Below, piece after piece: positions 1 through 6,259 of a DNA stretch of 15,819 nucleotides (position 1 is its first letter; each line of letters opens with the position of its first letter). Source of the DNA: an uncultured Peptoniphilus sp. (GTDB taxonomy: Bacteria > Bacillota > Clostridia > Tissierellales > Peptoniphilaceae); the NCBI GenBank assembly GCA_902465645.1, contig CABQNX010000028.1, positions 1 through 15,819 of the forward strand. Direction: 5' to 3'. Made by a program: the position numbers and the translations under genes. The notes below the pieces were generated by a model that saw nothing but the letters and a program-made list of their open reading frames with translations, was not told where the DNA came from and searched no databases.

Positions 1-26
1 AAAAATTATTATCAACTTATAATTTT
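1..26 (-). terminator. possible weak AT-only terminator after the Nudix gene
   Basis: On the minus strand an 8 bp all-A/T stem (plus-strand 1-9 with 19-26) lies about 30 bases after the Nudix stop and ends in five U residues at the window edge. It has no G-C pairs, so it would be a weak terminator at best, and the hairpin may be a chance product of AT-rich sequence. Confidence 0.25.
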
Positions 27-54
27 CTAAGCTTTATTTTTAATAAATTTTAAA

Positions 55-684
55 TTAAGACATTAGGTTTTCTACAAATCTTCTTGCCATCTTGGCAGTA
101 AATCCCCAGATAATTTCATCTTCATATTCATAGAAGAGGACTTCTTCTCTCCCCCTCTTAAACTTGTAGTTGACTCCATTGGGTATCAAGTGATAAGGAA
201 ATTCCTTGTTCCTTTCAACCCTTAAATTGATCTTATAGGACTTTGGTTTAGTCTTTAAAAAATAAGAAAGGGGAACTGTAAAAACTTTTTCCACCTCATC
301 TTCAGATGGAGAAATTTTATCAAAATCCTTTTTGATTTCTCCAACAAAGGTGTAAATAATTGCAGCGTAGGGATTGACCACAAAGTCTCCCTCAGAATAA
401 ATTTCAATTTCCCTTTCTGAAATCAAAAGCTCTTCTGCAGTCTCTCTAACAGCTGCCTCTCTAGGACTCTCTCCCTTTTCAATCCTTCCCCCCGGAAAAG
501 AAATTTCACCAGGTTGGTTTCTAAGAGTGAAGGCCCTCTTCTCAAATAAAAGTTGGATATCCCCGTCTCTTTTTATAAGGGGAATCATAACGGAAAACCT
601 ATTTTTTACATCAACAGGCAGAGGCTTCCTTCCTTGGACCTTGGCTTTAATTTTTCTTAAATTTAAGTCTTGGTCAGTTGACAT
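55..684 (-). CDS. Nudix hydrolase, CoA diphosphatase (NudL/YeaB) type
   Basis: Probably hydrolyses coenzyme A or acyl-CoA to phosphopantetheine and 3',5'-ADP. The 209-residue protein carries a Nudix box at about residues 66-88: G66, E72, then R80-E81 and E84-E85, the Mg2+-binding glutamates. The glycine near the end of the consensus is replaced by Leu87. Immediately before it is the CoA-pyrophosphatase signature (UPF0035-like) LLFEKRAFTLRNQPGEISF at residues 45-63, which separates this subfamily from general Nudix enzymes. The start ATG has a GGGAG Shine-Dalgarno about 9 bases upstream, inside the end of the patatin gene; the two genes overlap by 11 bases, so translation is probably coupled. 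It is the last gene of the mscL-patatin-Nudix operon. The family assignment is firm; the exact substrate is inferred from the motif. Confidence 0.9.
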   Translation of the reverse strand: MSTDQDLNLRKIKAKVQGRKPLPVDVKNRFSVMIPLIKRDGDIQLLFEKRAFTLRNQPGEISFPGGRIEKGESPREAAVRETAEELLISEREIEIYSEGDFVVNPYAAIIYTFVGEIKKDFDKISPSEDEVEKVFTVPLSYFLKTKPKSYKINLRVERNKEFPYHLIPNGVNYKFKRGREEVLFYEYEDEIIWGFTAKMARRFVENLMS

Positions 685-1705
685 TTTCTATCTCCCTCAT
701 AAATTCTTCTACTGTGTAAACTCTAAATCTGTCAATTTTCTTCCTATTACCCTCTTTTTCCAGAAGTTTATATAGGAGCTCATCATACCTAAAGTTCTCT
801 GACATCTCCAAGTCTTCTGCAAGTTTTGGAGCATAATCCTCAAAGATTGTCCTGGCAAGCTTATTTTCGCTTTCATTGATCTTATCCTTTAAGAGCCTGT
901 AAATATACTTTAAGCTCTCTTCTTCATCAAGGGGCATAATATAATATTCTTCACCCCTGAGGCCCTTAACAGCACGAAAGGCATCAAAATAGCCAAGTTT
1001 TATCAAGTCATCGGCTCTGTTCTTGTCAAAGCCAAGAGAAGACCCTAAATCATGACTTGGCTTAATAATATAATTTGCCCTCTCAATATTTTTAAGAGGA
1101 GTCTTAGAAAGTCTAACTAAGACAATGTCAGTGTCGTCATCAATCATCTCCATGGGAGCTGGTGATGCAAAACCTCCGTCAATAAAATACTTGCCGTGAA
1201 GACGTTGTAGCTTGAAAACAGGAAGATAACAAGAAGCAATAATATAGTCCTTTAAAAGTCCCTTTTCAATATCTTCCTTAAATAGTCTATCAACCTTGAG
1301 GTCAGACACATTTACTGTGCAAATTCCAAAGTCCACATCAGATTCCCTTAGTTTATCTTCATCTATAAATTGATCCACCAACTTAAAGAGAGGATAAGGT
1401 GACCTAGTTAGCTCTGGAATCCTGATATCATGTTGACGAAGCTTTTCCACTATTTTTGTAAGAAGATTTTCGTCTCTCTCTATTTCTTGTAATTCATTTT
1501 CAAAAGCCGAAAAATCCAAAGACTTCCAAGCTTTAAAACATTCATAGGCATCCCCTTGGGCAAACATAGCCCCATTAAAGGCACCTATGCTAGTTCCAAC
1601 AATTTTTGAAAAGTCGAATCCCATTTCCATGAGGGCGAAGTAGGCGCCTACTTGGTAGGCACCCTTAGCTCCTCCACCTTCGAGGACTAATGCCCATTTT
1701 TTCAT
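674..1705 (-). CDS. patatin-like phospholipase / acyl hydrolase
   Basis: A 343-residue serine acyl hydrolase of the bacterial patatin (RssA-like) family. The N-terminus shows the oxyanion-hole loop GGGAKGAYQVG (residues 10-20), the nucleophile elbow GTSIG with Ser39, and the catalytic Asp176 in the IDGG motif, in the usual order and spacing. No signal peptide or membrane segment is visible, so it is probably cytoplasmic or peripheral to the inner face of the membrane. The long C-terminal half (about 190-343) is charged and helical in composition and has no motif I recognise. Its start overlaps the mscL stop by four bases (ATGA), and its end overlaps the Nudix gene, so the three genes look translationally coupled. 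Substrate is unknown; phospholipids or acyl-CoA are plausible from the family and the neighbouring CoA-type Nudix enzyme. Confidence 0.93.
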   Translation of the reverse strand: MKKWALVLEGGGAKGAYQVGAYFALMEMGFDFSKIVGTSIGAFNGAMFAQGDAYECFKAWKSLDFSAFENELQEIERDENLLTKIVEKLRQHDIRIPELTRSPYPLFKLVDQFIDEDKLRESDVDFGICTVNVSDLKVDRLFKEDIEKGLLKDYIIASCYLPVFKLQRLHGKYFIDGGFASPAPMEMIDDDTDIVLVRLSKTPLKNIERANYIIKPSHDLGSSLGFDKNRADDLIKLGYFDAFRAVKGLRGEEYYIMPLDEEESLKYIYRLLKDKINESENKLARTIFEDYAPKLAEDLEMSENFRYDELLYKLLEKEGNRKKIDRFRVYTVEEFMREIENVN

Positions 1706-2121
1706 TGTGCACTTCCTAATTCAGATGTACAGTGTGGACATCTAGTTGCATTAATATCAATTTTAGACTTACAGAAAGGACATTCCTTTTCAGTTGGATC
1801 TGGAGCTTCCTCTTCCTTCTTGAATTTGTCTGTAACTTTTGCAATTTGTTTGATCATTAAGAAAATAACAAAGGCGATAATCAAGAAGTCAAAAACTGAT
1901 TGTAAAAATATTCCGTACTTAACTTCAGCAGTTCCCACTGTAACAGCAAGATTTTCAAAGCTAACGCCACCAAGTATGATGCCAATTAAAGGCATTAAAA
2001 TATTTTCAACAAGGCTTGAAACGATTTTACCAAAGGCACCACCTATGATAACACCCACAGCCATGTCCATTACATTTCCACGTGCTATAAAGTCTTTAAA
2101 TTCATCAATAAAGTTCTTCAT
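1702..2121 (-). CDS. mscL: large-conductance mechanosensitive channel MscL with C-terminal zinc ribbon
   Basis: MscL is the homopentameric emergency valve that opens under membrane tension in hypo-osmotic shock. The N-terminus MKNFIDEFKDFIARGNVMD is the classic amphipathic helix, followed by TM1 (about residues 17-45, with the AVGVIIGGAFGKIV pore motif) and TM2 (about 70-92). Where ordinary MscL ends with a charged helical bundle, this 139-residue protein has an acidic linker and then a CPFC-x10-CPHC zinc ribbon (Cys114, Cys117, Cys128, Cys131). The gene has a strong AAAGGAGG site upstream and is the first of a three-gene overlapping operon. MscL identity is certain from the transmembrane core; the zinc ribbon is seen directly, its role is unknown. 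Confidence 0.96.
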   Translation of the reverse strand: MKNFIDEFKDFIARGNVMDMAVGVIIGGAFGKIVSSLVENILMPLIGIILGGVSFENLAVTVGTAEVKYGIFLQSVFDFLIIAFVIFLMIKQIAKVTDKFKKEEEAPDPTEKECPFCKSKIDINATRCPHCTSELGSAQ

Positions 2122-2207
2122 TCTTCCTCCTTTAATTAAAATAATAAATCAAATATAATTTCTTACTGATATTTATTACCCATATCGAAGATAAAAAAAC
2201 TATAAAT

Positions 2208-2235
2208 AAAAAATCCCAAGCCAAATACATGGCTT
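2208..2235 (-). terminator. terminator after the dCMP deaminase gene
   Basis: On the minus strand a 6 bp stem AAGCCA/TGGCTT (plus-strand 2218-2223 with 2230-2235, six-base loop) is followed, after a GGGA spacer, by a run of six U. It lies about 35 bases past the dCMP deaminase stop. The spacer before the U run makes it a less than ideal intrinsic terminator. Confidence 0.6.
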
Positions 2236-2270
2236 TAGACAATTTCTTCTATAATATATTATTTTTATCT

Positions 2271-2690
2271 TTAAATTTGTTTTAACTTAACCTTATTCTT
2301 CTTTATAAGTTCCATGGCATAGTCGTCTACCCTATAGGCTTCGTGGTAAATTATTTCTCCTATGCCTGCTTGTATAAGGGCCTTAGTACAATTGAGGCAA
2401 GGGAAGTGTGTTACATAGGCCTTGGCTCCCCTAACTGATATTCCTTCTTTTGCACAATACAAGAGGGCATTCATCTCTGCATGGATTGTTGCTATGCAGT
2501 GGCCGTCACGCATTGTGTGGCCGACTTCGTCACAGTGGGGGTTGCCTGTCACTGATCCGTTGTAGCCTGTTGAGACTATCCTGTTGTCAGAGTTCACAAG
2601 GACGCAACCCACAAAGGCCCTGTCACAAGTGGACCTTGTTGCCACCATTTCTGTTATCTCCATAAAATATTCATCCCAAGATTTTCTCAT
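2271..2690 (-). CDS. dCMP deaminase family protein (ComEB-like)
   Basis: Zinc-dependent deaminase, probably converting dCMP to dUMP for thymidylate synthesis. The 139-residue protein has the canonical zinc site: HAE (His70, with Glu72 as proton shuttle) and PCLNC (Cys98 and Cys101). Upstream, the segments VGCVLV and STGYNGSVTG (about residues 27-50) match the nucleotide-binding strand and loop of dCMP deaminases; Cys22, His52, Cys53, His64 and Cys65 could form the accessory zinc site often found in this family. It overlaps the end of rnhA by four bases (ATGA), so the two are co-transcribed and probably coupled. Length is typical of the short Gram-positive members. A role in competence, as the name ComEB might imply, is not supported by this context. 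Confidence 0.92.
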   Translation of the reverse strand: MRKSWDEYFMEITEMVATRSTCDRAFVGCVLVNSDNRIVSTGYNGSVTGNPHCDEVGHTMRDGHCIATIHAEMNALLYCAKEGISVRGAKAYVTHFPCLNCTKALIQAGIGEIIYHEAYRVDDYAMELIKKNKVKLKQI

Positions 2691-3265
2691 TTTGCCTCCT
2701 TTGCAAGTTGATCCACAAGTTCATTGTACTTGACCCCAGAGTGGGCCTCTACTTTTATAAATTTTACTTCAAGCTTGTCCTTTATGGAATCATAAAAATT
2801 TTTGTAATAAATTGTTCCTTCTTTATTGGTCTTCCAAAAGCCTAGAGCCCAAGACCTTATGCCCTCGTAGTCGTAGTGTAAATATATTTTTTTCTTGCCA
2901 AGTTTTACTGCTTCTTCCATGGCACGCATGGCTCCCTTGATTTCTCCTGACACATTTCTCATCTCTGAATCCTTGAAGAATCTCTTTGAGTAAGTATATT
3001 CTTCTTCATCGTTAAACATGTAGACTCCATAGGAGTGGGACTTGTCCTTATTCCTGTAAGACCCGTCAACATAAACTACAAGTTCATCTTTTTCTGCTGA
3101 TTCTTTCTTCTCTTCTTCTATCTCATTTATAAAGGCTTCTGCATCTTCACGAGTGGAAAACTTTTTGAAACTTGCTCCCTTAAAGCCCATAGTTTCTCTC
3201 TTGCACTCATCCCAAGTGTGATAGATGCCAGGATTTCTTCCTATTCTAACTGCGTAATACTTCAT
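2687..3265 (-). CDS. rnhA: ribonuclease HI with N-terminal hybrid-binding (viroplasmin) domain
   Basis: Cleaves the RNA strand of RNA/DNA hybrids (R-loops, primers). The N-terminal 46 residues (KYYAVRIGRNPGIYHTWDEC... FKKFSTREDAEAFI) form the RNase H1 hybrid-binding domain. After an acidic-basic linker the catalytic domain (about 61-192) shows the full DEDD set: Asp67 in YVDGSY, Glu108 in SGEIKGA, Asp132 in HYDYEGI and Asp186 in VDQLAKEAK. I place the start at the ATG at 3265 rather than the in-frame GTG six bases upstream, because that GTG is itself part of the GAGGTG Shine-Dalgarno. This gives 192 residues. First gene of a two-gene operon with the dCMP deaminase, divergent from fda. Confidence 0.94.
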   Translation of the reverse strand: MKYYAVRIGRNPGIYHTWDECKRETMGFKGASFKKFSTREDAEAFINEIEEEKKESAEKDELVVYVDGSYRNKDKSHSYGVYMFNDEEEYTYSKRFFKDSEMRNVSGEIKGAMRAMEEAVKLGKKKIYLHYDYEGIRSWALGFWKTNKEGTIYYKNFYDSIKDKLEVKFIKVEAHSGVKYNELVDQLAKEAK

Positions 3266-3287
3266 ATTCACCTCAAAATTTTGTCAT

Positions 3288-3316
3288 TTGTCAACTATGT
3301 CTACTTATTATATAAT
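3288..3316 (+). promoter_or_regulatory. sigma-A promoter of fda
   Basis: TTGTCA (3288-3293), a 17-base spacer and a perfect TATAAT (3311-3316) form a strong housekeeping promoter. Transcription should start near 3323, inside a perfect 10-base tandem duplication (AATTAGAAGT at 3315-3324 and 3325-3334). A second TTGTCA at 3281-3286 is out of register for this -10. Confidence 0.8.
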
Positions 3317-3336
3317 TAGAAGTAATTAGAAGTCTA
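3307..3336 (-). promoter_or_regulatory. probable rnhA promoter, overlapping the fda promoter
   Basis: On the minus strand TAGACT (plus 3331-3336) and TATAAT (plus 3307-3312) are separated by 18 bases. The -10 overlaps the fda -10 on the other strand in the near-palindromic run TTATATAA, so the two promoters face away from each other from the same DNA. The -35 is a poor match, so this is less certain than the fda promoter. Confidence 0.4.
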
Positions 3337-3353
3337 CACTTTTGGAGGTAAAA

Positions 3354-4244
3354 ATGAACAAAGAACAATTTGAAAGAATGAAAAATGGCAAGGGCTTTAT
3401 TGCTGCTCTTGATCAATCTGGTGGATCAACACCAAAGGCCCTATTAAATTATGGTGTTACTGAAGATGCTTATTCAAACGAAGAAGAAATGTTTGACAAG
3501 GTTCACGAAATGAGAAAGAGAATTATAAAGGACGAAGCCTTTACATCTGATAGAATTTTAGCTGCAATCTTATTCAAGGTCACTATGAATTCTAAGATCG
3601 ATGGCAAGTTCACTGGTGACTACCTTTGGGAAGAAAAGGGCATAGTTCCAATCCTTAAAGTTGACGAAGGTCTTGATGTAGAAAAAGACGGTGCTCAACT
3701 TATGAAGCCTTTTAAACACATTGACGAACTTCTAGCAAATGCTAAGGAAAGAAATATCTTTGGAACTAAGATGCGTTCTGTTGTAAAGGAACTTAATGAA
3801 GAGTCAATTAAAAAAGTTGTCGAACAACAATTTGACTACGCAAAGAAAATATCTGCAGCAGGTTTTGTTCCTATTATCGAGCCAGAAGTTGACATCCACG
3901 CTAAGGACAAGGCTGAAATAGAAGAGGTCCTTAAAAAATATCTTGTGGAAGAACTTAAAAAATTAGACAAAAACACTTATGTAATGTTTAAGTTAACTCT
4001 TCCAGAAAAGGAAAATCTTTACGAAGACCTTTACGACTTTGACCAAACTGTTAGGGTTGTTGCTCTTTCTGGTGGTTACTCAAGAGATGACGCCAACGAA
4101 AAACTTAGAAAAAACAAGGGCGTAATTGCTTCTTACTCAAGAGCCCTTACTGAAGGTCTTAATGTAAATCAAACTGATGAAGAATTTACAAAAATGCTTG
4201 ATGATTCTATTGAAAAGAATTACTCAGCTTCAGTTGAAAAATAA
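3354..4244 (+). CDS. fda: class I fructose-bisphosphate aldolase
   Basis: Glycolytic/gluconeogenic aldolase splitting fructose 1,6-bisphosphate into dihydroxyacetone phosphate and glyceraldehyde 3-phosphate through a Schiff base, with no metal needed. The 296-residue protein is the short class I type known from Staphylococcus: MNKEQFERMKNGKGFIAALD at the N-terminus, the phosphate/substrate loop DQSGGST (20-26), acidic IEPEVD (175-180), and MFKLTLP with Lys213 as the likely Schiff-base lysine. An in-frame TTG at 3342 would add four residues, but it overlaps the GGAGG ribosome binding site (3344-3348), so ATG 3354 is the start. Monocistronic: own promoter upstream, terminator 16 bases downstream. 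Codon use is clean and AT-rich as expected for a highly expressed gene. Confidence 0.96.
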   Translation: MNKEQFERMKNGKGFIAALDQSGGSTPKALLNYGVTEDAYSNEEEMFDKVHEMRKRIIKDEAFTSDRILAAILFKVTMNSKIDGKFTGDYLWEEKGIVPILKVDEGLDVEKDGAQLMKPFKHIDELLANAKERNIFGTKMRSVVKELNEESIKKVVEQQFDYAKKISAAGFVPIIEPEVDIHAKDKAEIEEVLKKYLVEELKKLDKNTYVMFKLTLPEKENLYEDLYDFDQTVRVVALSGGYSRDDANEKLRKNKGVIASYSRALTEGLNVNQTDEEFTKMLDDSIEKNYSASVEK

Positions 4245-4259
4245 ATATTTTAAATTATT

Positions 4260-4288
4260 AAATCTCCATTTGTTTGGAGATTTTTTTT
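4260..4288 (+). terminator. intrinsic terminator of fda
   Basis: A 9 bp perfect stem AAATCTCCA / TGGAGATTT (4260-4268 with 4275-4283), a six-base loop and an eight-U run (4281-4288) directly after the fda stop. Confidence 0.92.
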
Positions 4289-4339
4289 CTACTATAAAAC
4301 GATTTCATTTTTATTTTACTTCTTGCTTTTACAAGTTTA

Positions 4340-4366
4340 TTGACTTCTTCCTGCTAGTGATATAAA
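4340..4366 (+). promoter_or_regulatory. probable promoter of the tnaA leader
   Basis: TTGACT (4340-4345) precedes an extended -10, TGATATAAA (-10 hexamer 4361-4366, with TG one base before it). The 15-base spacer is short, so the extended -10 probably carries most of the activity. The predicted start near 4373 gives a leader of about 164 bases before tnaA that contains both copies of the structured motif. Confidence 0.45.
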
Positions 4367-4395
4367 CTATTGCTTAGATAATACATGTTATCTTG

Positions 4396-4505
4396 GAGTT
4401 CTGACCGCTCATCAAGAAAGAAATTTTTAAAATTTTGATAACCGGGGTTCTCTATAGGATACTGTCCGCTAGTCGACTTTTGTCGATGACCGGGGTTCCT
4501 CTATA
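4396..4505 (+). promoter_or_regulatory. tandem structured RNA leader of tnaA (candidate riboswitch pair)
   Basis: Two copies of the same motif stand head to tail in the untranslated leader. Copy 1 runs from about 4396 to 4456 and copy 2 from about 4453 to 4505. Each has GGA, then CTG-N-CCGCT (4401-4409 and 4462-4470), a variable hairpin, then a highly conserved ACCGGGGTTC followed by (C)TCTATA (4441-4456 and 4489-4505). The variable hairpins differ in sequence and length but both fold: copy 1 closes with ATCAA/TTGAT, copy 2 with GTCGAC-TTTT-GTCGAT. In copy 2 an outer stem TATAG/CTATA (4453-4457 with 4501-4505) closes the unit. Conserved bases around a variable stem are typical of an aptamer. 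I do not recognise it as a known riboswitch family. Tryptophan is the obvious ligand candidate by context, which is inference only. Confidence 0.6.
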
Positions 4506-4529
4506 ACTTTTTTTATTTTTATATGGAGG
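4498..4529 (+). promoter_or_regulatory. anti-Shine-Dalgarno / Shine-Dalgarno pair of tnaA
   Basis: The last eight bases of the second leader motif, CCTCTATA (4498-4505), can pair over their full length (one G-U) with TATGGAGG (4522-4529), which contains the tnaA ribosome binding site GGAGG (4525-4529). The same CTATA also forms the closing stem of motif copy 2, so the two pairings exclude each other. A U-rich run (4508-4520) follows the motif, so a terminator-like readout is also possible. Confidence 0.55.
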
Positions 4530-4536
4530 TTTTTTT

Positions 4537-6180
4537 ATGAAAAAGTATCAATTAGACGTACCTACACCACATTCCTACACTTATGTTACAAAGAATATTC
4601 CAAATGTAACTGTGGAACAAAGAGAAAGAGCCCTAAAGGCTACTCACTACAATGAATTTGCTTTCCCTGCAGGAATGTTAACTATCGATATGTTATCTGA
4701 CTCAGGAACTACTGCCATGACAGATGTTCAATGGTCTGCAATGTTTTTGGGTGATGAATCTTATGGAAGAAACAAGGGCTACTATGTTCTCTTAGATACC
4801 TTTAGAGATGTCTTTGAAAGAGGCGACGATCAAAAGAGAATTATTGACCTTGTGAGAACTGACTGCGACGATGTTGAAAAAATGATGAACGAAGTTTACC
4901 TTTGCGAATATGAAGGTGGACTATTTAACGGTGGCTCTGCACAAATGGAAAGACCTAATACTTTTATCATCCAACAAGGTCGTGCAGCTGAATCTGTTTT
5001 ATTTGAACTCGTCAAAAAAATATTAAATGCAAGAGAACCAGGAAAGATTTATACTATTCCTTCAAACGGTCACTTTGACACTACTGAAGGTAATATTAAA
5101 CAAATGGGTTCAATTCCAAGAAACCTATACAACAAAAAATTACTTTGGGAAGTTCCTGAAAATGGTCACTATGAAAAGAATCCATTTAAGGGCAACATGG
5201 ACACTGAAAAATTAGAGGAACTTATCACTAAGTTAGGACCTGAAAATGTGCCACTAATTTACACTACTATTACTAACAACACAGTTTGTGGTCAACCAGT
5301 TTCTATGGCAAACTTAAGAGAATGTTCAAGAATTGCTCATAAGTATGACATACCTTATATGTTTGATGCTGCTAGATGGGCAGAAAATGCTTACTTCATC
5401 AAAGTTAATGAAGAAGGTTACGCTGACAAATCAATTCCAGAAATCGCAAAAGAAATGTTCTCTTACTGCGATGGTTTTACTGCATCACTTAAAAAAGACG
5501 GACACGCAAATATGGGTGGCGTTCTTGCCTTTAGAGACAAGGGTCTATTCTGGAAGAAGTTCTCTGACTTTAACGAAGACGGCACAGTTAAAACCGATGT
5601 AGGTATCCTCCTAAAAGTTAAACAAATTTCTTCTTACGGCAACGACTCCTATGGTGGAATGAGTGGTAGAGATATTATGGCTCTTGCTGCAGGTCTTTAT
5701 GAAGCAGCTAAGTTTGATTATCTTGATGCCCGTGTTAAACAATGTGAATACCTTGCTCAAGGTTTCTACAAGGCTGGCGTTAAGGGAGTTGTACTTCCTG
5801 CAGGTGGCCACGGTGTTTATATCAACATGGACGAATTCTTCGACAACAAGAGAGGACCAGAAACTTTTGCAGGTCAAGGCTTCTCTGTTGAATTAATAAG
5901 AAGATATGGAATTAGAACTGCAGAACTTGGTAACTACTCAATGGAATATGACCTAAAGACTCCAGAACAACAAGCTGAAGTAGCAAACGTAGTTCGTTTT
6001 GCAGTAAACAGAAGTCAACTTTCTAAGGAACACATGGATTATGTGATTGCAGCTGTAAAGGCTCTTTACGAAGATCGTGCTACTATTCCTAATATTAGAA
6101 TAGTCAAAGGAAAGAATCTTCCAATGCGTCACTTCCACGCTTTCCTTGAAACTTATGAACCTTCTGAAGACGAAAAATAA
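4537..6180 (+). CDS. tnaA: tryptophanase (tryptophan indole-lyase), long divergent form
   Basis: PLP enzyme of the beta-eliminating lyase family; expected reaction is L-tryptophan to indole, pyruvate and ammonia. Visible active-site features: QGRAAE (147-152), FDTTEGN with Asp181, QPVSMANL (253-260), FDAARWAENAYFIK with Asp277 and Arg280, and SLKKDGH with Lys320 as the PLP lysine. Two positions separate tryptophanase from tyrosine phenol-lyase: Leu464 in GIRTAELG stands where tyrosine phenol-lyase has Arg381 and E. coli TnaA Ile396, and RHF with His532 matches TnaA His463 rather than the lyase Phe448. Both favour tryptophan. The protein is 547 residues against about 471 in E. coli: an extra stretch of roughly 40 residues lies near 94-143 and a smaller one near 343-368. 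ATG at 4537 has GGAGG seven bases upstream. Family certain, substrate likely but not proven. Confidence 0.88.
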   Translation: MKKYQLDVPTPHSYTYVTKNIPNVTVEQRERALKATHYNEFAFPAGMLTIDMLSDSGTTAMTDVQWSAMFLGDESYGRNKGYYVLLDTFRDVFERGDDQKRIIDLVRTDCDDVEKMMNEVYLCEYEGGLFNGGSAQMERPNTFIIQQGRAAESVLFELVKKILNAREPGKIYTIPSNGHFDTTEGNIKQMGSIPRNLYNKKLLWEVPENGHYEKNPFKGNMDTEKLEELITKLGPENVPLIYTTITNNTVCGQPVSMANLRECSRIAHKYDIPYMFDAARWAENAYFIKVNEEGYADKSIPEIAKEMFSYCDGFTASLKKDGHANMGGVLAFRDKGLFWKKFSDFNEDGTVKTDVGILLKVKQISSYGNDSYGGMSGRDIMALAAGLYEAAKFDYLDARVKQCEYLAQGFYKAGVKGVVLPAGGHGVYINMDEFFDNKRGPETFAGQGFSVELIRRYGIRTAELGNYSMEYDLKTPEQQAEVANVVRFAVNRSQLSKEHMDYVIAAVKALYEDRATIPNIRIVKGKNLPMRHFHAFLETYEPSEDEK

Positions 6181-6216
6181 ATTTCTCTAGATCTTTTAAA
6201 TATAAAAATACAATGC

Positions 6217-6234
6217 GCCCCTCCATTGAGGGGC
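6217..6234 (+). promoter_or_regulatory. GC-rich intercistronic stem-loop between tnaA and the transporter
   Basis: A perfect 7 bp stem GCCCCTC/GAGGGGC with a CATT loop lies 36 bases after tnaA and ends 25 bases before the transporter start. No U run follows, so it is not an ordinary terminator. It may act as an mRNA end-protecting or processing element that sets different levels of enzyme and transporter. Confidence 0.6.
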
Positions 6235-6259
6235 AAATTACCCTTTAAGGAGAAAAATT

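Noticed and set aside
4385..4438. A 17-codon frame in the tnaA leader (MLSWSSDRSSRKKFLKF) with a Trp codon, possibly a TnaC-like leader peptide
   Set aside because: It has no Shine-Dalgarno, would start about 12 bases from the predicted transcript end, and lacks the Pro-stop and Trp/Asp spacing of TnaC. It runs through motif copy 1, and copy 2 does not keep the Trp codon, so the RNA-structure reading explains the conservation better.
4537..6180. Tyrosine phenol-lyase
   Set aside because: The arginine that binds the tyrosine hydroxyl is Leu464 here, and the C-terminal position is His532 as in tryptophanase rather than Phe.
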